NCBI GenBank assembly: GCA_003996215.1
Contig: QJPP01004069.1
Location: 186,001 to 250,000, forward strand
Reading direction: 5' to 3'
Source: Jaltomata sinuosa
Taxonomy: Eukaryota > Streptophyta > Magnoliopsida > Solanales > Solanaceae
Length of the DNA stretch: 64,000 nt
Below, piece by piece: positions 10,626 through 21,077 of the stretch. The notes under the pieces were generated by a model. The model worked only from the letters and a program-made list of their open reading frames with translations, did not search any database and was not told where the DNA came from. Both the position numbers and the translations under genes were made by a program. Every line of letters begins with the position of its first letter. Position 1 is the stretch's first letter.

Positions 10626-11599
10626 ATGACCATTTTTGTTGAAGATTTTTTGTCACCTGTATGGAAGGGGTAGAAATTTGCTTCATTATATTATTTCTAT
10701 TTCTTAATGCGAGAAATACATTGAGAAGTCATATATATAGTAGTGATACTCACTATCAAAAATTCAATTATTAGCACCATTTTATCCATGGTTTTCTCTA
10801 CCATCTTATCCACGCGTGAACCGTGGCTAAAACCTGTATTTTTTAAAAACTTTTTGTTATTTTTTATGTAATTAAAAACATGGATATATTTGTTGTAAGC
10901 TAATTACTTTATTGTATATATTTAAAATTATCCCAAAAAATTAATCATTATGCCTTATAAATAACATCCCTTTTAAAACTGTGATTACATAAATATTAGA
11001 GTTGAAGATGGATGCTTTAAATAGGTTGTGGAGGAGAAAAACTCCATGTGTTTTCATTCAAAAAAGTTGAATTCTAATTTTCTCATAGAGACCTGGCATT
11101 TTTGAGTTATTAGAGGATATGTCAACTCGTTGTTGTCAATCTAGATCTATTTTGGTGCTAAACTTGATGCTATTTTAGATGTTCGATCAAAAAGGACTAT
11201 TTGAACAACTTTATTAATTCTTATTAGGTATACAAGTACTTGTTATTCTTGTACAATTTTTTTTCTTTCATTATTTATGCACATCATTATGCATATTTTA
11301 TTCATCAAATTATTATGTATTCATATAACTGTAAGGTGGTTGTCTTTCAATATATGTTCAATATTAGAGCTTTAAATATTAATTAATAGATCATATGATT
11401 TATGTCACATCTTCAAGAGAGATCTTTTTTTGAGTTTTTGTAAGTTTTTGTGGTTAAATTCTGTAATAACACATTTGTACCACTTTTACTTGCTTATAAT
11501 ATTGCACACATGTTTATAGACACTGAATTAGATGGTTTCCTAGGTGTGTTTTAAGGAAATGATCGTACTATATTGAGATCAAATGTAGTGTCACTCTTA
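10626..11599. other. Non-coding, AT-rich; nothing identified
   Basis: No ORF, RNA gene or clear element end. CACTATCAAAAATTC at about 10750 and CCACGCGTGAACCGTGG near 10810 resemble repeat termini or palindromes, but I could not pair them with a partner. Confidence 0.5.
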
Positions 11600-12399
11600 T
11601 AAATTGGGTGGTACAAAGGGAATGCTTAGAATTCATAAAATGGGAATCTTGAAATGTCTTCATCATCCAGCTTAGATTCATCCCTTTCAGTTGCCTTGAG
11701 AGAAAGAGTTTTATCCTTGCTTCCTTCACCTCTTTTTGTGCTCTCAATATTCCCTTCATATGTCTTTACATTACCTACCAGTTTATCCAAAGACATGTTT
11801 ATCAGATCTTTTGCTTCTCTGATTGCAGTGACCTTGATTTCTCATGGTTTAGGAAGGGTCCTTAGTACCTTATCAACCTGTTCCTCAGTGGTTTCTATTT
11901 TGCCCAAAGACACCAATTCATTCATAACAATACTGAATTTAGTAATCATCTCTAGAAGCATTTCACCATTCTTCATCTTGAAGGATTCATACTCAGTGGA
12001 GAGTTTAGCAATTTTGAATTTACTTACTCAAGTAGTGCCTTCATGAGCATTAACAAGTGTATCCCAAATCTGTTTGGCTGTGGTGCAGCTAAAGATTCGA
12101 TTGAATTCATCTGGTCTAAGTCCACATACAAGGATGCACTTGGCATTGGCATTTTTCCCTAGCATCTTGTAGTCTGACTTAGTGTATTGAGCTTTTGGTT
12201 TGGCAATGTCCTTGTCTTCGTCATACTTGATCATAGGGATTTTAGGGCCATCAGTAACTCTGGTCCATAGCTCATAGTCCTCTGCCTGAAGAAAGTCTTC
12301 CATTCTTGCCTTCCACCATGAGTAGTATTGACCATTGAAAAAGGGTGGTATGTTGATGTGTTATCCTTCACCGTGTCCAAGAGGAGGTGCAGAATTCAT
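11600..12399 (-). pseudogene. Ty1/copia gag (5' part of polyprotein)
   Basis: Capsid region of a Ty1/copia retrotransposon. From the ATG complement at 12397-12399 the minus strand reads MNSAPPLGHGEG, stop, then IPPFFNGQYYSWWKARMEDF, TRVTDGPKIPMIK, GLRPDEFNRIFSC and AKQIWDTLVNAHEGTT, the usual plant copia gag (UBN2-type) signature. Reading continues in frame after a TGA through LSTEYESFKMKNGEML, VLRTLPKP, stop, EIKVTAIREAKDL to SKLDDEDISRF. At least three in-frame stops are present and the sequence ends near 11600, before the zinc knuckle, protease, integrase or RT. The primer site and LTR lie directly upstream, so this is a truncated element start in which everything after gag is lost. Confidence 0.88.
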
Positions 12400-12442
12400 A
12401 GTGATCTTATATTGAGTTATAAGACTCTTGTTAAGATAACCT

Positions 12443-12456
12443 GCTCTGATACCAAT
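12443..12456 (-). promoter_or_regulatory. Ty1/copia tRNA-Met primer-binding site
   Basis: The minus strand reads TTGGTATCAGAGC one base from the LTR end (TGTTAGAATA, plus strand). It separates the LTR from the gag start at 12399. Confidence 0.9.
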
Positions 12457-13321
12457 TGTTAGAATACTGACTCCCTAATTTGCCTAAGGAACAGGTTAAG
12501 CGATCTGTTTCTTTGTCAAACACTTCAATGTAAAGTAAGTAAAGAGAACACACAATGTTTTACGTGGAAAACCCTCGGCTCACAAAGGAAAAAAACCACG
12601 ACCTACACTTCTGTAGGATTTAACCTAATCTCACTAAAACAATGACCCTCAACAATTCAGATTATAAGGAATGTAATACTAGGAACTAAATTCTAATTCC
12701 TATTGCCACACAGACCTCCCCAGGTTTGTGTTTCCAAGTCTTCGAGTTATCCCAACTTGAAGACTAACTCCTACGCCAGTTTATAACTCACTGGTACTAA
12801 GAATGAATGATTACAACTCAATAAAAAGTAATACAATTAACTTGACTCAAGAACTGTAAAGCATAGACTTAAGGATCATGTTCTTCAATATGGTTTCTTG
12901 TGTTGGCTGCACTTGGATCTTCACTTAGAACTCTCTCAAATATGAACTCTCTCAATTTGATTGTGTTCTTCTTATAGTTCTCTATGTAAGTGCATAAGGT
13001 TTTTTGTGAAACCTCTCTTGTATTTATACTGAGAGTCCTCTCCTTATTTTGGCTGATTTCCTTTCATATTAGGAATCCTCTTCCTTGTAGGACTTATCAA
13101 ATCAATCTTCTTGATTTCTTTCCTTGTAGAATTTTTCCCTCTCAAAGGAAACTTCATGCAATCTGGACTCTCCTTATAAACACGTTTTTCTCCACATGCT
13201 TTGATCCCTTCTCCGCATCGTTCACGTTCTCCTGATCCTAGTTGGATTCTACCTTGGAGGAACAAGTCACAGATACCTATTCCCTGCATGTGTTCCATAG
13301 TTTTGTTAATATTCAAAATCA
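12457..13321 (-). mobile_element. 5' LTR of the Ty1/copia element (865 bp)
   Basis: Bounded by TGTTAGAATA at 12457 and TTCAAAATCA at 13321, so the ends are TG..CA. A TATA-like box is visible on the minus strand (GTATAAATACAAG, about 13016-13030), which sets the direction of transcription toward gag. No partner 3' LTR lies in the window. Confidence 0.8.
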
Positions 13322-14049
13322 ACCTCGATCCAATAATTGCTAATTTGTAGGTGTGATTGTTGAATTGAGATTTGGGTTTTGTATTAGAGATAATACTTAA
13401 TTTGGGTTTTTAATTCTAAATCTTGTGCTTTCTCTTGATTTATCATGTGGGTCTATTGAATCTTCCATGCTTTAATTTCATAGTTCATGGTTGCAAACAT
13501 TGACTTAGAATTCTAATTGTATTCTTGCTTGAAAGAAGAGTTCCTCAATTCAGGAAGCTTTAATAGTGGGGATTTGGGGTTTCCACTCTAGATCAAAGCT
13601 AGAGATAGTTTGGTTGCCATAAACTCCCATCTAAGAGTTGGGATTAGAAATAAACCAACTTACCTAAGTTGATTTGGTTGGTTTATTGCTTACTCGTGGT
13701 GTATCGAGAGAACCCATGAGGATTGTTGCTTGACTGGTTGAAAGACGGTTGAGCATACCTTTAGCCAAGACTACCCATGTGTTAATCGGGTGTAAGTCTT
13801 GTGAATTGAATTCCCATTCCCAATTCTCCCTTGTTATCCTTGCTTGTTGAAAGCAAGGTGAAAGACATTGATCAAATCTATCTTTTATTTAATTTTCTTT
13901 TATCTTTTGTTTTAGTCTAAACCCCCCTTTCGCTATCTTTTCCATTGTTAGTTGAACTTTAATAAGTTACTTTTATTCTTTATTAGCTCAATTGAGATTA
14001 CACTGTTCTCTGTGGGATTGACCCCGACTCCCGTCGGGAATATAAATGT
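13322..14049 (+). mobile_element. Remnant of 5' LTR, Athila/Tat-like non-autonomous element
   Basis: The part 13826-14049 is repeated at 18086-18310 in the 3' LTR (shared landmark: TGTTGAAAGCAAGGTGAAAG and TTCTCTGTGGGATTGACCCC). The TGTGGGAT-GACCCC motif near the U5 end is also in the LTRs at 53947-55266 and 56955-58259, which shows related families. The 5' end is cut by the copia LTR, the terminal part downstream of 14049 diverges, and no primer site follows. Confidence 0.65.
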
Positions 14050-14534
14050 GGGATTGACCCCTCCCTCATGGCTACGTACGTGATAGTTACAACAATTTCC
14101 AGGTATTTAAAAATGCTCAAAATCAGGAAAGGCCCCAAATACTTCTCTGGACGAAGGTTGCTCTTTTTCCTCCTTTGGCACACAATAAATTCTATCAAGT
14201 TCTTCCATCCTTTGCTTCTCATATTGCAATCCTTCAGGTATGAACCCCTCCCTCCTTGTATCTTGAAATGGTTCTTCTTCTTCTTCATCTTGATGATATA
14301 AGAAGGGGACAAATGGCATTTTTTTAATTGAAACTCCTCTTGCTCTAAATTAATCTCTATTTGTGCCTAATTGCTAAATTTATTGGTGAAGTTAGTTGAT
14401 AGTATGTACTAAATTGTGGGCCTAAAATTGGGTTCTTAATTTGGTTCAAAAACCTTGGGAAGTGAAGCAAGAAATGCTTGCCTCCCATGTGTTCGAGAAA
14501 ATACCTCGAAGGCTGATGAACTGGGTGAACGCAT

Positions 14535-14640
14535 TGACCTTCGCATTTGCGGTCGCCTGGCCGCATTTGCGAAGAAGAATTATTTTGAAAAAATAAATAA
14601 ATTGCCTTCGCGAATGCAGCTACCTGGCAGTGCCAAAACA
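14535..14640. repeat. Palindrome cluster, core CTTCGCA-TGCGAAG
   Basis: At 14539-14574 the sequence CTTCGCATTTGCGGTC is mirrored by GGCCGCATTTGCGAAG, giving a hairpin of about 16 bp per arm with a 3-bp internal mismatch. CTTCGCGAATGC at about 14607 is a further partial copy. Related CGCAC/GTGCG elements lie at 16540-16640. Confidence 0.7.
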
Positions 14641-14774
14641 GTAGCATTGCACAGCCCACCTCAGAATTTTTTTCAACCATTTATTTGGCCTAAGTTCTTC
14701 ATAACACATTATTTTAAGTGTCCCAAAGAACTTTTAACATGTTGGTTTGTTTTGTATGTACTTTGATCCATAAA

Positions 14775-16107
14775 ATGGCCTCCAACGGTAGTGAAAACTA
14801 AGTTAAAAATGTTCCAGAGGTGGAAATAGAGGAGAATTATGATCAGGACAGGTTCCTAGCGGCATCATGTGAGATTCAGTATGACGAACTCTTATCCAAG
14901 CCCTTTGTTAGGGATAAAGGAATCAACATGGAAAAAGTTAAAAGTAAAATGCCGGTATTCTATAAGAGATTGGTGGAGCGTGGGTGGATTTTCCTTTCTC
15001 CTCCACCTATCAAGGAAAATCACACAGTGGTCACAGAGTTCTATGCTAATGCTTCGACCACCGATTTTCAAGGGCGCATTGGTTACTACCATTCGGGGTG
15101 TCCAAGTGAGTTTCAACTCCGAGATCATCAATGCATTGTACAACCTTGTAGATGCGGATAATGAGGTCTATATGGAAAAATAAAAATCCGAAGGACACCA
15201 ATAGTTGGTTGAAAAGTTGCACAATGGAGTGACTCCAAATTAATTAACTTTGAAAAGGGGGGTCGACTCACATGAGTTCACTGCAGAAGCCAAGTCATGG
15301 CTTTTGATTATCTGTGCAAGGATCATACCCTCCTCTTATGACAGTAATGTGATCCCTGATCGAGCATTGATGATTGTAACACTCATTGATAGGTTAGATG
15401 TGAATGTTGGGCTCCATATTATGGCACAGATAGAAGAGGTAGCTATGAGAAGGTCAAAAATCATTTTCTTCCCCTTATTGGTGACCCAGTTGTGCTATGA
15501 TGTTGGGGTGTTGAAACACCCTACTGATGTTGAGAAGAAGCCAGCGACCATGATTCATCCCTTGTTGTAAAGGGCTCCAAAAACAAAGCTTAAGAAAAGA
15601 AAGATTGATGTAGCTTCTCCATCTTTCGGGCAGTTTCCTAAATCTTTTATTGAGCCCACTGATCCTTCCATGGTTGCATCTGGGTCATCTCACTATATCA
15701 TACCACTACAGTTTAGGCCCTACATTATGCACCATCTCTATAGCCAGATTGAAGGAGTAGATGCACATGTTCAGCAGCTGTTAGCTGGACTTCCAACTAG
15801 CTCAGCTGGAGCCGACACACCAGCAGGCTTTGAGTCTCCACTGTCCCTTGCCAAAGTGACCAGTGAGCAGAAGTTGATCACTGGGTGACTGAATCCAATG
15901 AAAACCCGATTTGAGCACATGAGCCGTAGGCAAGAAAAAATTGAAAAGAGCCAAAGAAAGTTTAGCGAGCATGAAAAGAAGAAGAGCAAGTTCTTGAACA
16001 AGATGATGGATAGATTGAAGTCTTTCTGTGGATTGGGTACATCGGAGAATGATGAGGATGAGGATGAGGAGAGACTTGAGTTCCCCTCTTCATCTAGTTC
16101 AGATTGA
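14775..16107 (+). pseudogene. 'Putative plant transposon protein' ORF, broken
   Basis: Starts MASNGSEN then a stop. It continues QDRFLAASCEIQYDELLSKP, FVRDKGINMEKVKSKM, ERGWIFLSPPPIKENHTVVT and EFYANASTTDFQG. A frameshift near 15075 moves the frame to VTTIRGVQVSFNSEIINALY and DADNEVYMEK, and later TAEAKSWLLIICARIIPSSY and RALMIVTLIDRL follow. This resembles the plant-specific domain often annotated 'putative plant transposon protein' (Pfam PF20167 from memory), of unknown biochemical role and common in Solanaceae LTR elements. The C-terminal part holds a charged segment (HMSRRQEKIEKSQRKFSEHE, likely coiled coil) and an acidic, Ser-rich tail (NDEDEDEERLEFPSSSSSD). Stops at 15181, 15202, 15238, 15568 and 15886 and the frameshift make it a pseudogene. 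Its place between two related LTR pieces says it travels in a non-autonomous LTR element. Confidence 0.75.
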
Positions 16108-17302
16108 GACACCTCAGGGAGCCCCCTCAAACTTATCTCTTATTTGTTGCAGTAAGGGAACTGCCCTATCTTAGTTGGGGGTGGCATGTTGGACCGCACT
16201 CTATCTAGTTTAGCTTGCTTTATTGTTGGATACTATTGTGTGCTCGTAGGGCTTGTTTTGTCATTTTAAACATTATTGTGCCCTTGCCGGGCTTGTTTTG
16301 TTTGTTTTGATATTATTGTGCCCTTGTCAGGTGTGTGTTTTGTGGATTTATGCCCTTGTCGGGTTTTGGAGTTGTTATGGAAGAAGTTGATGGTTTAGCT
16401 CTTTAGTTTCTTTACTTTTAGCTTCTTTAGTTTCTTTTGTAGTTAGTGTTTTGGATGTTTTGGAGCCAGGGGAACTCTGAGTACCCATTAGGATGGAGAG
16501 AACTTGTCTGAGCTGGGAGCATTGTATCATATATGGTGACATGCGAACCGCACGATCTTCGCACATGCCCACTGTCTGGCATGTGTATTGCATATGCAAC
16601 CCGCACTTTGACATGTGCGAATCGCACGTGCTTGTGTATTGGGATGGTTGTGTTGATAAACCTTGAGTAGCCATATCGATTTAGAAAGATGAATTGGCCC
16701 AATGATAGACTGAGTGATCTCATTCTTAAGGGAGAATCATCATCTTTTGAGGTTTTAGTTGCGATTGACTTGTTTGGTACTAATGAAGTTAGTCTTGTAT
16801 GCTAAGTGAAATAGGCATACCCCTTCAAAAAAAATTGTGGGCATGGTAAAGAATGATGTTCGTGACAACTCCTTTGATCTTTTTGTGACTCTTAGATCAC
16901 TAGCTATTATAATTGAATTTGAAGAATGTGACTCCATTTATTCTTGTTTATGAGGTTAAAATTGATCTTTCTTGAATAATTCGCATGCCATGTGTGGTGA
17001 AATTTAGTGAATAATTCTTGTACTTACTTGTGTTAACTAGAACTTGTCCGGTTAGTCTTTAATGCTAGTCTTGATTACTCTTGGTCGGAGAAATGATCTT
17101 AAGCCTTATTTGTTATTATTGAAGCCTACTTAGCCTTAAAAGCCACCATTGCTCTTAAATTGAATCATTAGTCACCCCTCTTGAGCCTAATACCTCTTCT
17201 TTGGCAACCTCGGTACAAGCCTTGAACTATTTTGAAAAATGAATCCGTCTCTTAAACCCGTCCCTCCTTGAACTCCACAAGTGTGAAATCGAGGCTAAAA
17301 GC
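16108..17302 (+). other. 3' non-coding part of the same element
   Basis: No ORF. Holds a degenerate 40-bp tandem repeat (16231-16368) and palindromic CGCAC/GTGCG sequences at 16540-16640. Confidence 0.6.
16231..16368. repeat. Degenerate ~40-bp tandem repeat
   Basis: ATTGTGCCCTTGCCGGGCTTG-like units begin near 16233, 16273 and 16311, with a fourth partial one near 16350. They each carry a short CCCTTG-CGGG inverted core. Confidence 0.7.
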
Positions 17303-17316
17303 CTAAGCTTGGGGGT
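17303..17316 (+). promoter_or_regulatory. Polypurine tract before 3' LTR
   Basis: CTAAGCTTGGGGGT directly precedes the TGATAA LTR start. This is the expected plus-strand priming site and agrees with a plus-strand element. Confidence 0.6.
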
Positions 17317-18365
17317 TGATAAAAGGTACCTTGGAGGAGTGCTAAATGAGTTTATCTTGGTTTGTTTCCTTAAAAGAAATGTCAAAAATAAGAAAGTATA
17401 TGAAAAAGAAAGAAAAGAAGAAAGGAAAAGAGGAAAGGAAAGAAAGGGAATAAATCCTCCAAGGTGAATAAAATGATAAATTGAACCCCAATTGAAATGA
17501 GTGAAATGGTGTCTTGTATTGAATGAGAATGACAAGAAATGGCCTTAGTTTCGAATTGAAAAAGTTGTGTAGAGTTCGAGGAGGATGTAGCCACTTGAAT
17601 CCAAATACGTATCCTACCCTCCCCCGAGCCTACATTACAAGCTTAGAAAAGCCATATGAGATCTCTAACCGATTGTTTTTGAGCTAACAACAAATGAAAA
17701 TAAGGGCAAGCCTATGGTTGATACTTGTTGGTACCTGAAATTTCTTGTCAGTGTGAGTGTTTGTGTATTTGTCCCTTGTGATTGTTTTTGTACATATTGT
17801 GTTTTTGGAACTTTCGTTCTTGTGAGGGTATGCAGATTAGGATAGTTGGTGAATTTGATAAACTCCAAAAATGCGTCAAATGAGCATGTTTTGGTAAGCT
17901 AGTGGTTTGAGTCATTTCTCAAAAATTGGTTGTTGTCACTTGGTTGTTCTTGTAGTTCCATTGTATCCTTGAAATGTTTTTTTGAATAGAAGGGAATGCT
18001 TAGATTAAGTTATCTTGTGATTGACTAATCCTTAGTACCAACCGAAGTCATGTTGGGTGATTGACTAATCCTTAGTTAGAATTCTCCCTTGTTATCCTTG
18101 CTTGTTGAAAGCAAGGTGAAAGTCATTGATCAAATCTATCTTTTATTTGATTTTCTTTTATCTTTTGTTTTAGTCTAAAACCCCCCTTTCTATATCTTTT
18201 CTTTTGTTAATTGAACTTCAATAAGTTACTTTTATTGTTTATTAGTTCAATCGTGATTACATTATTCTCTGTGGGATCAACCCTAACTCTCACCGGGAAT
18301 ATAAATGTGTTTTGCTTAATGATCGCCAATACCTCCTTCTTGGAGAGTACGTTTGAGCGTCATCA
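17317..18365 (+). mobile_element. 3' LTR, Athila/Tat-like non-autonomous element (1049 bp)
   Basis: Runs from TGATAAAAGG after the polypurine tract to GAGCGTCATCA. The same GAGCGTTATCA end, in opposite orientation, bounds the element at 53947-58259. Shares about 225 bp with the 5' remnant at 13826-14049. It contains a duplicated segment GTGATTGACTAATCCTTAG near 18016 and 18057. Confidence 0.7.
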
Positions 18366-18450
18366 AACACCCAAAAGAGTGAGAGGTAAAGTTAGCTCAT
18401 AAGCCACCTCACTAATACACCTCAGGATCTCAAAAGGACCAATGAACCTA
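18366..18450 (-). pseudogene. Ty3/gypsy integrase C-terminal scrap
   Basis: The minus strand reads HRFIGPFEILRCISEVAYEL then TLPLTLLGV, the conserved segment after the catalytic core of chromovirus integrases (normally R-F-x-GPFEI-x-R-I-GxVAYxLxLP). Only about 28 codons survive, cut by the LTR ending at 18365 on one side and the TRIM starting at 18451 on the other. It is on the same strand as the integrase at 32270-32888 and continues that protein after a gap of roughly 25 residues, so it may be the missing end of that element. Confidence 0.8.
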
Positions 18451-18902
18451 TGACACCCCGGCTTAGGATAAGAAGTTCCACATCGGTAAAACATATGAGA
18501 GAAGTTGGGTATGTAAGTAAGCAGGCCCTTGCACCCTAGTGACACATTTTAAAGCTGTGTGGGTCTGGGCCCAAAGAAAACAATATCACTAGTAGGCTAG
18601 ACTGTTATAAATGGTATCAGAGCTACTCTTATGCCAGCCTTAGCAATGTGGGCAAGAGTTTACCTGAGTGTTGAGTCTAGGAAAATCCCATGCGGTGGGG
18701 CAAACTTCAATGAGGATTCTGATTCCATAAGAGGGGGTGTATGTGACACCTCAACTTAGGATAAGGAACTCCCACATCAGAAAAATATAGAAGAGATACT
18801 GCATATATAAGTAAACAATCCTTACACCCTAATGACATATTTTAAAGTCGTGCAGGTTTAGGCCTAAAGCGGATAATATCATTAATGGGCTAGGGCATTA
18901 CA
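18451..18902 (+). mobile_element. Complete TRIM retrotransposon (452 bp)
   Basis: A terminal-repeat retrotransposon in miniature. Two direct repeats of 159 bp (18451-18609, TGACACCCCGG start; 18744-18902, TGACACCTCAA start) flank about 134 bp. The internal part begins with the primer site ATGGTATCAGAGC (18611-18623) and ends with a polypurine stretch AAGAGGGGGTGTATG (about 18729-18743). There is no coding capacity, as expected for TRIMs. The LTRs differ at many positions, so the insertion is old; I see no clear 5-bp target duplication. Confidence 0.88.
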
Positions 18903-19639
18903 ACGGCATCAAGAAGAATAGAGTTTCCACATTATGAGTAGCCTTACATACCTTGAGTATTTCAAAACTAGAAAGAGAGTCTGTATTCTCTATTCTTGAA
19001 ACTTAGAGCAATGTTTCCAGAAGGACCCTAAGATTTTAGGATCATGAATCTTGTTAGAAATCCCAAAATTTGGGGTAGAATACATGAATTTATCTTAAAG
19101 AATGATGGAGAAAACTTAACTAGGCTTAGGAAAAAAGAAGAGAGTTGTAGGAACTGATAGGTTTGATCTAGAAGTGGAAAAAAGGGAAAAGAAACATCTA
19201 ACGCATCTTTTAAAAGTCTAGAAGGTTTTTATGCACGGTCGGGTTCACAAACTGTGAACCATGTTCATGAACCGTGGTTCGGACTGTCAAAATTTTCTAT
19301 GATTTTTTAAGTCTCTAAATTATTTTCATGATTTGGTTCCTGGGCATGGAACACTTTATCCTTGGGTATGCAAGTTAAAAACTAGTAAAAACCACCCGAA
19401 ACACTTTCTCCTCAGGCATGCATGTTATATCAAATCAATCTTTCTAAATATAGATCATTATTCCTTTAAAGAAGTTAAATCCATTTAAAGTATTCCAAAA
19501 ATCCATTTTGAAATCGAAAATAGTGTTTACACATATGCTTTGATAGAGATAACAATAGTAGAAGAAATGAGGTGACAAACCACACAAAATATCACAACCA
19601 AGTTAAACCATACCATACTAAGAAACTAAGGTCCACATA
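18903..19639. other. Unassigned, probably LTR fragment with palindromes
   Basis: Non-coding. GGTTCACAAACTGTGAACC (19242-19260) is a 7-bp-stem palindrome, followed by GTTCATGAACC and CCGTGGTTCGG. By analogy with the other palindrome clusters here it may be the promoter side of an LTR, but no LTR end or primer site is visible. Confidence 0.45.
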
Positions 19640-21077
19640 TGTCACACCTCAGAATTTGCACCAGATTTTAAACATAGAATTTCTAAATTTTCTGCATTTT
19701 CCAGGAATTATGGACCAAGTCCACGGGCCGTGGATGGGACCAAGAGCCATGGAAATGTCTCATGGAGTCAGTTCAACAGACCCCTCCTCTGGGTCTGAAA
19801 CCAGGACTAGGTTTCACGGGTCGTGGATCAAACCACGATCCATGACCGACCCTTGTGGAATCAGACCTAAGGGTCATCAAGATTCCTTAATTTCCACAAA
19901 GGGGTTCCATGAGCCGTGGATAGTTCCACGAGCCATGAACCCTGTCTATAGAAATCAGACCTGTAAGTCTCCATTTTGGCCAGAAACGATGAGTACAAAC
20001 CATGAGCTGTGGTTCCATCTAAGGTCCGTAGATGGGGTCCGTGGAAACTTGAGCTGAGATTTTTAACAGTTTTTCCATCTTATTTCCTAGGGGTATTTTT
20101 GTAAATTCTCACTCTTTTAACTCCTAAGTTAAGTTGTTTTAGGCTAAATTAAAGGAGTTTTAATCCCACTTAGCTAGTTCTTCATTCATTCTCTCAATTC
20201 AAGCTCCAAAAGAAAGAAAAGGATTCTTCTCTCAAGCTCCAAGGTCTATTTCCATCTCCAAGTCTCCATCTTCAGATTTTGGCTAAGAAAATCTTTGGGT
20301 TCACGTACGTGGGTATTCAACAAGGGATTCCTTTCACCCTTATACCCAAAACCTATGATTTTACTTTGATTTTATGAAATTGGGAATTAGGATTCTTACC
20401 CAAATATGATTTCTCTTGTGAATTTGTTTTATTTATAATAAGGTATGTTTTCTAATCCCTTGCCCATGATTTTGTATGAGAATCCTCAAGTATTTCAAAA
20501 GCTCATGAATTGAAAATAATTTCTACCATGATTTTTTCCTATTGCATGATTTCAAGTAAAATTGGCATGATTAGATAACATGACCTCAAGTATTTATGAA
20601 ATTTGCATGCCTAGTTCATAAATTATGAGTTTTAGTAAAAAGTATATTTTGAACTATGGCTCTGCTATGTTTTTAAGAACCATGAATTTATGAATAACAT
20701 GATATCCAGATATGTTCTATTCTTTATGAACACTTTGACATCCAGATATGTCTACACGATTTATGAATAGTTTTAGCATCCAGACATGCCCCAGTATATA
20801 TATGAGCTATAGTATATTTTTGGGAGTAGTATTTATCATCGAGTTGGACTAGGGTTCAAAATCCCCTTAAGTTCCAAAATTATGTTGCCAACATAGGTTG
20901 TTAGCCTAATGGGCACAGGATAGTGGTTCCATTCTAAAGATGGTTTGTGCCCCGTCATGATACAGATAGCTCTGCCAACTAGGGTACAAAAGTTGGATTC
21001 CATGTAGCTCAAATGGTCTATGTTGGTTACGAGAATCTCCCGCAGAAATCAGTTTTAAGTATATGAATGTATTTGAC
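19640..21077 (+). mobile_element. 5' LTR of plus-strand chromovirus, first part
   Basis: Starts TGTCACACCTCAG at 19640. Contains a palindrome cluster at 19715-20045 and then non-coding sequence toward U5. Interrupted at 21077 by the insertion flanked by TTGAC and resumed at 24736. The combined length is about 2.05 kb. Confidence 0.7.
19715..20045. repeat. Palindrome cluster, core CCACGG-CCGTGG
   Basis: CCACGGGCCGTGG at 19721-19733 is perfect (6-bp arms, 1-nt centre). About eight imperfect copies follow, such as CACGGGTCGTGG, CCACGATCCATG, CCATGAGCCGTGG and CCACGAGCCATG. Confidence 0.85.

Noticed and set aside
10745..10860. CACTATCAAAAATTC as a CACTA-transposon end
   Set aside because: No matching inverted terminus or 3-bp target duplication found in the window.
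19572..20057. 161-codon open frame rich in HGPW and WIVPRAM repeats
   Set aside because: It only spells the CCACGG-CCGTGG palindrome cluster of an LTR. Similar frames occur at 41167-41409, 46631-46873 and 49781-50213 for the same reason.
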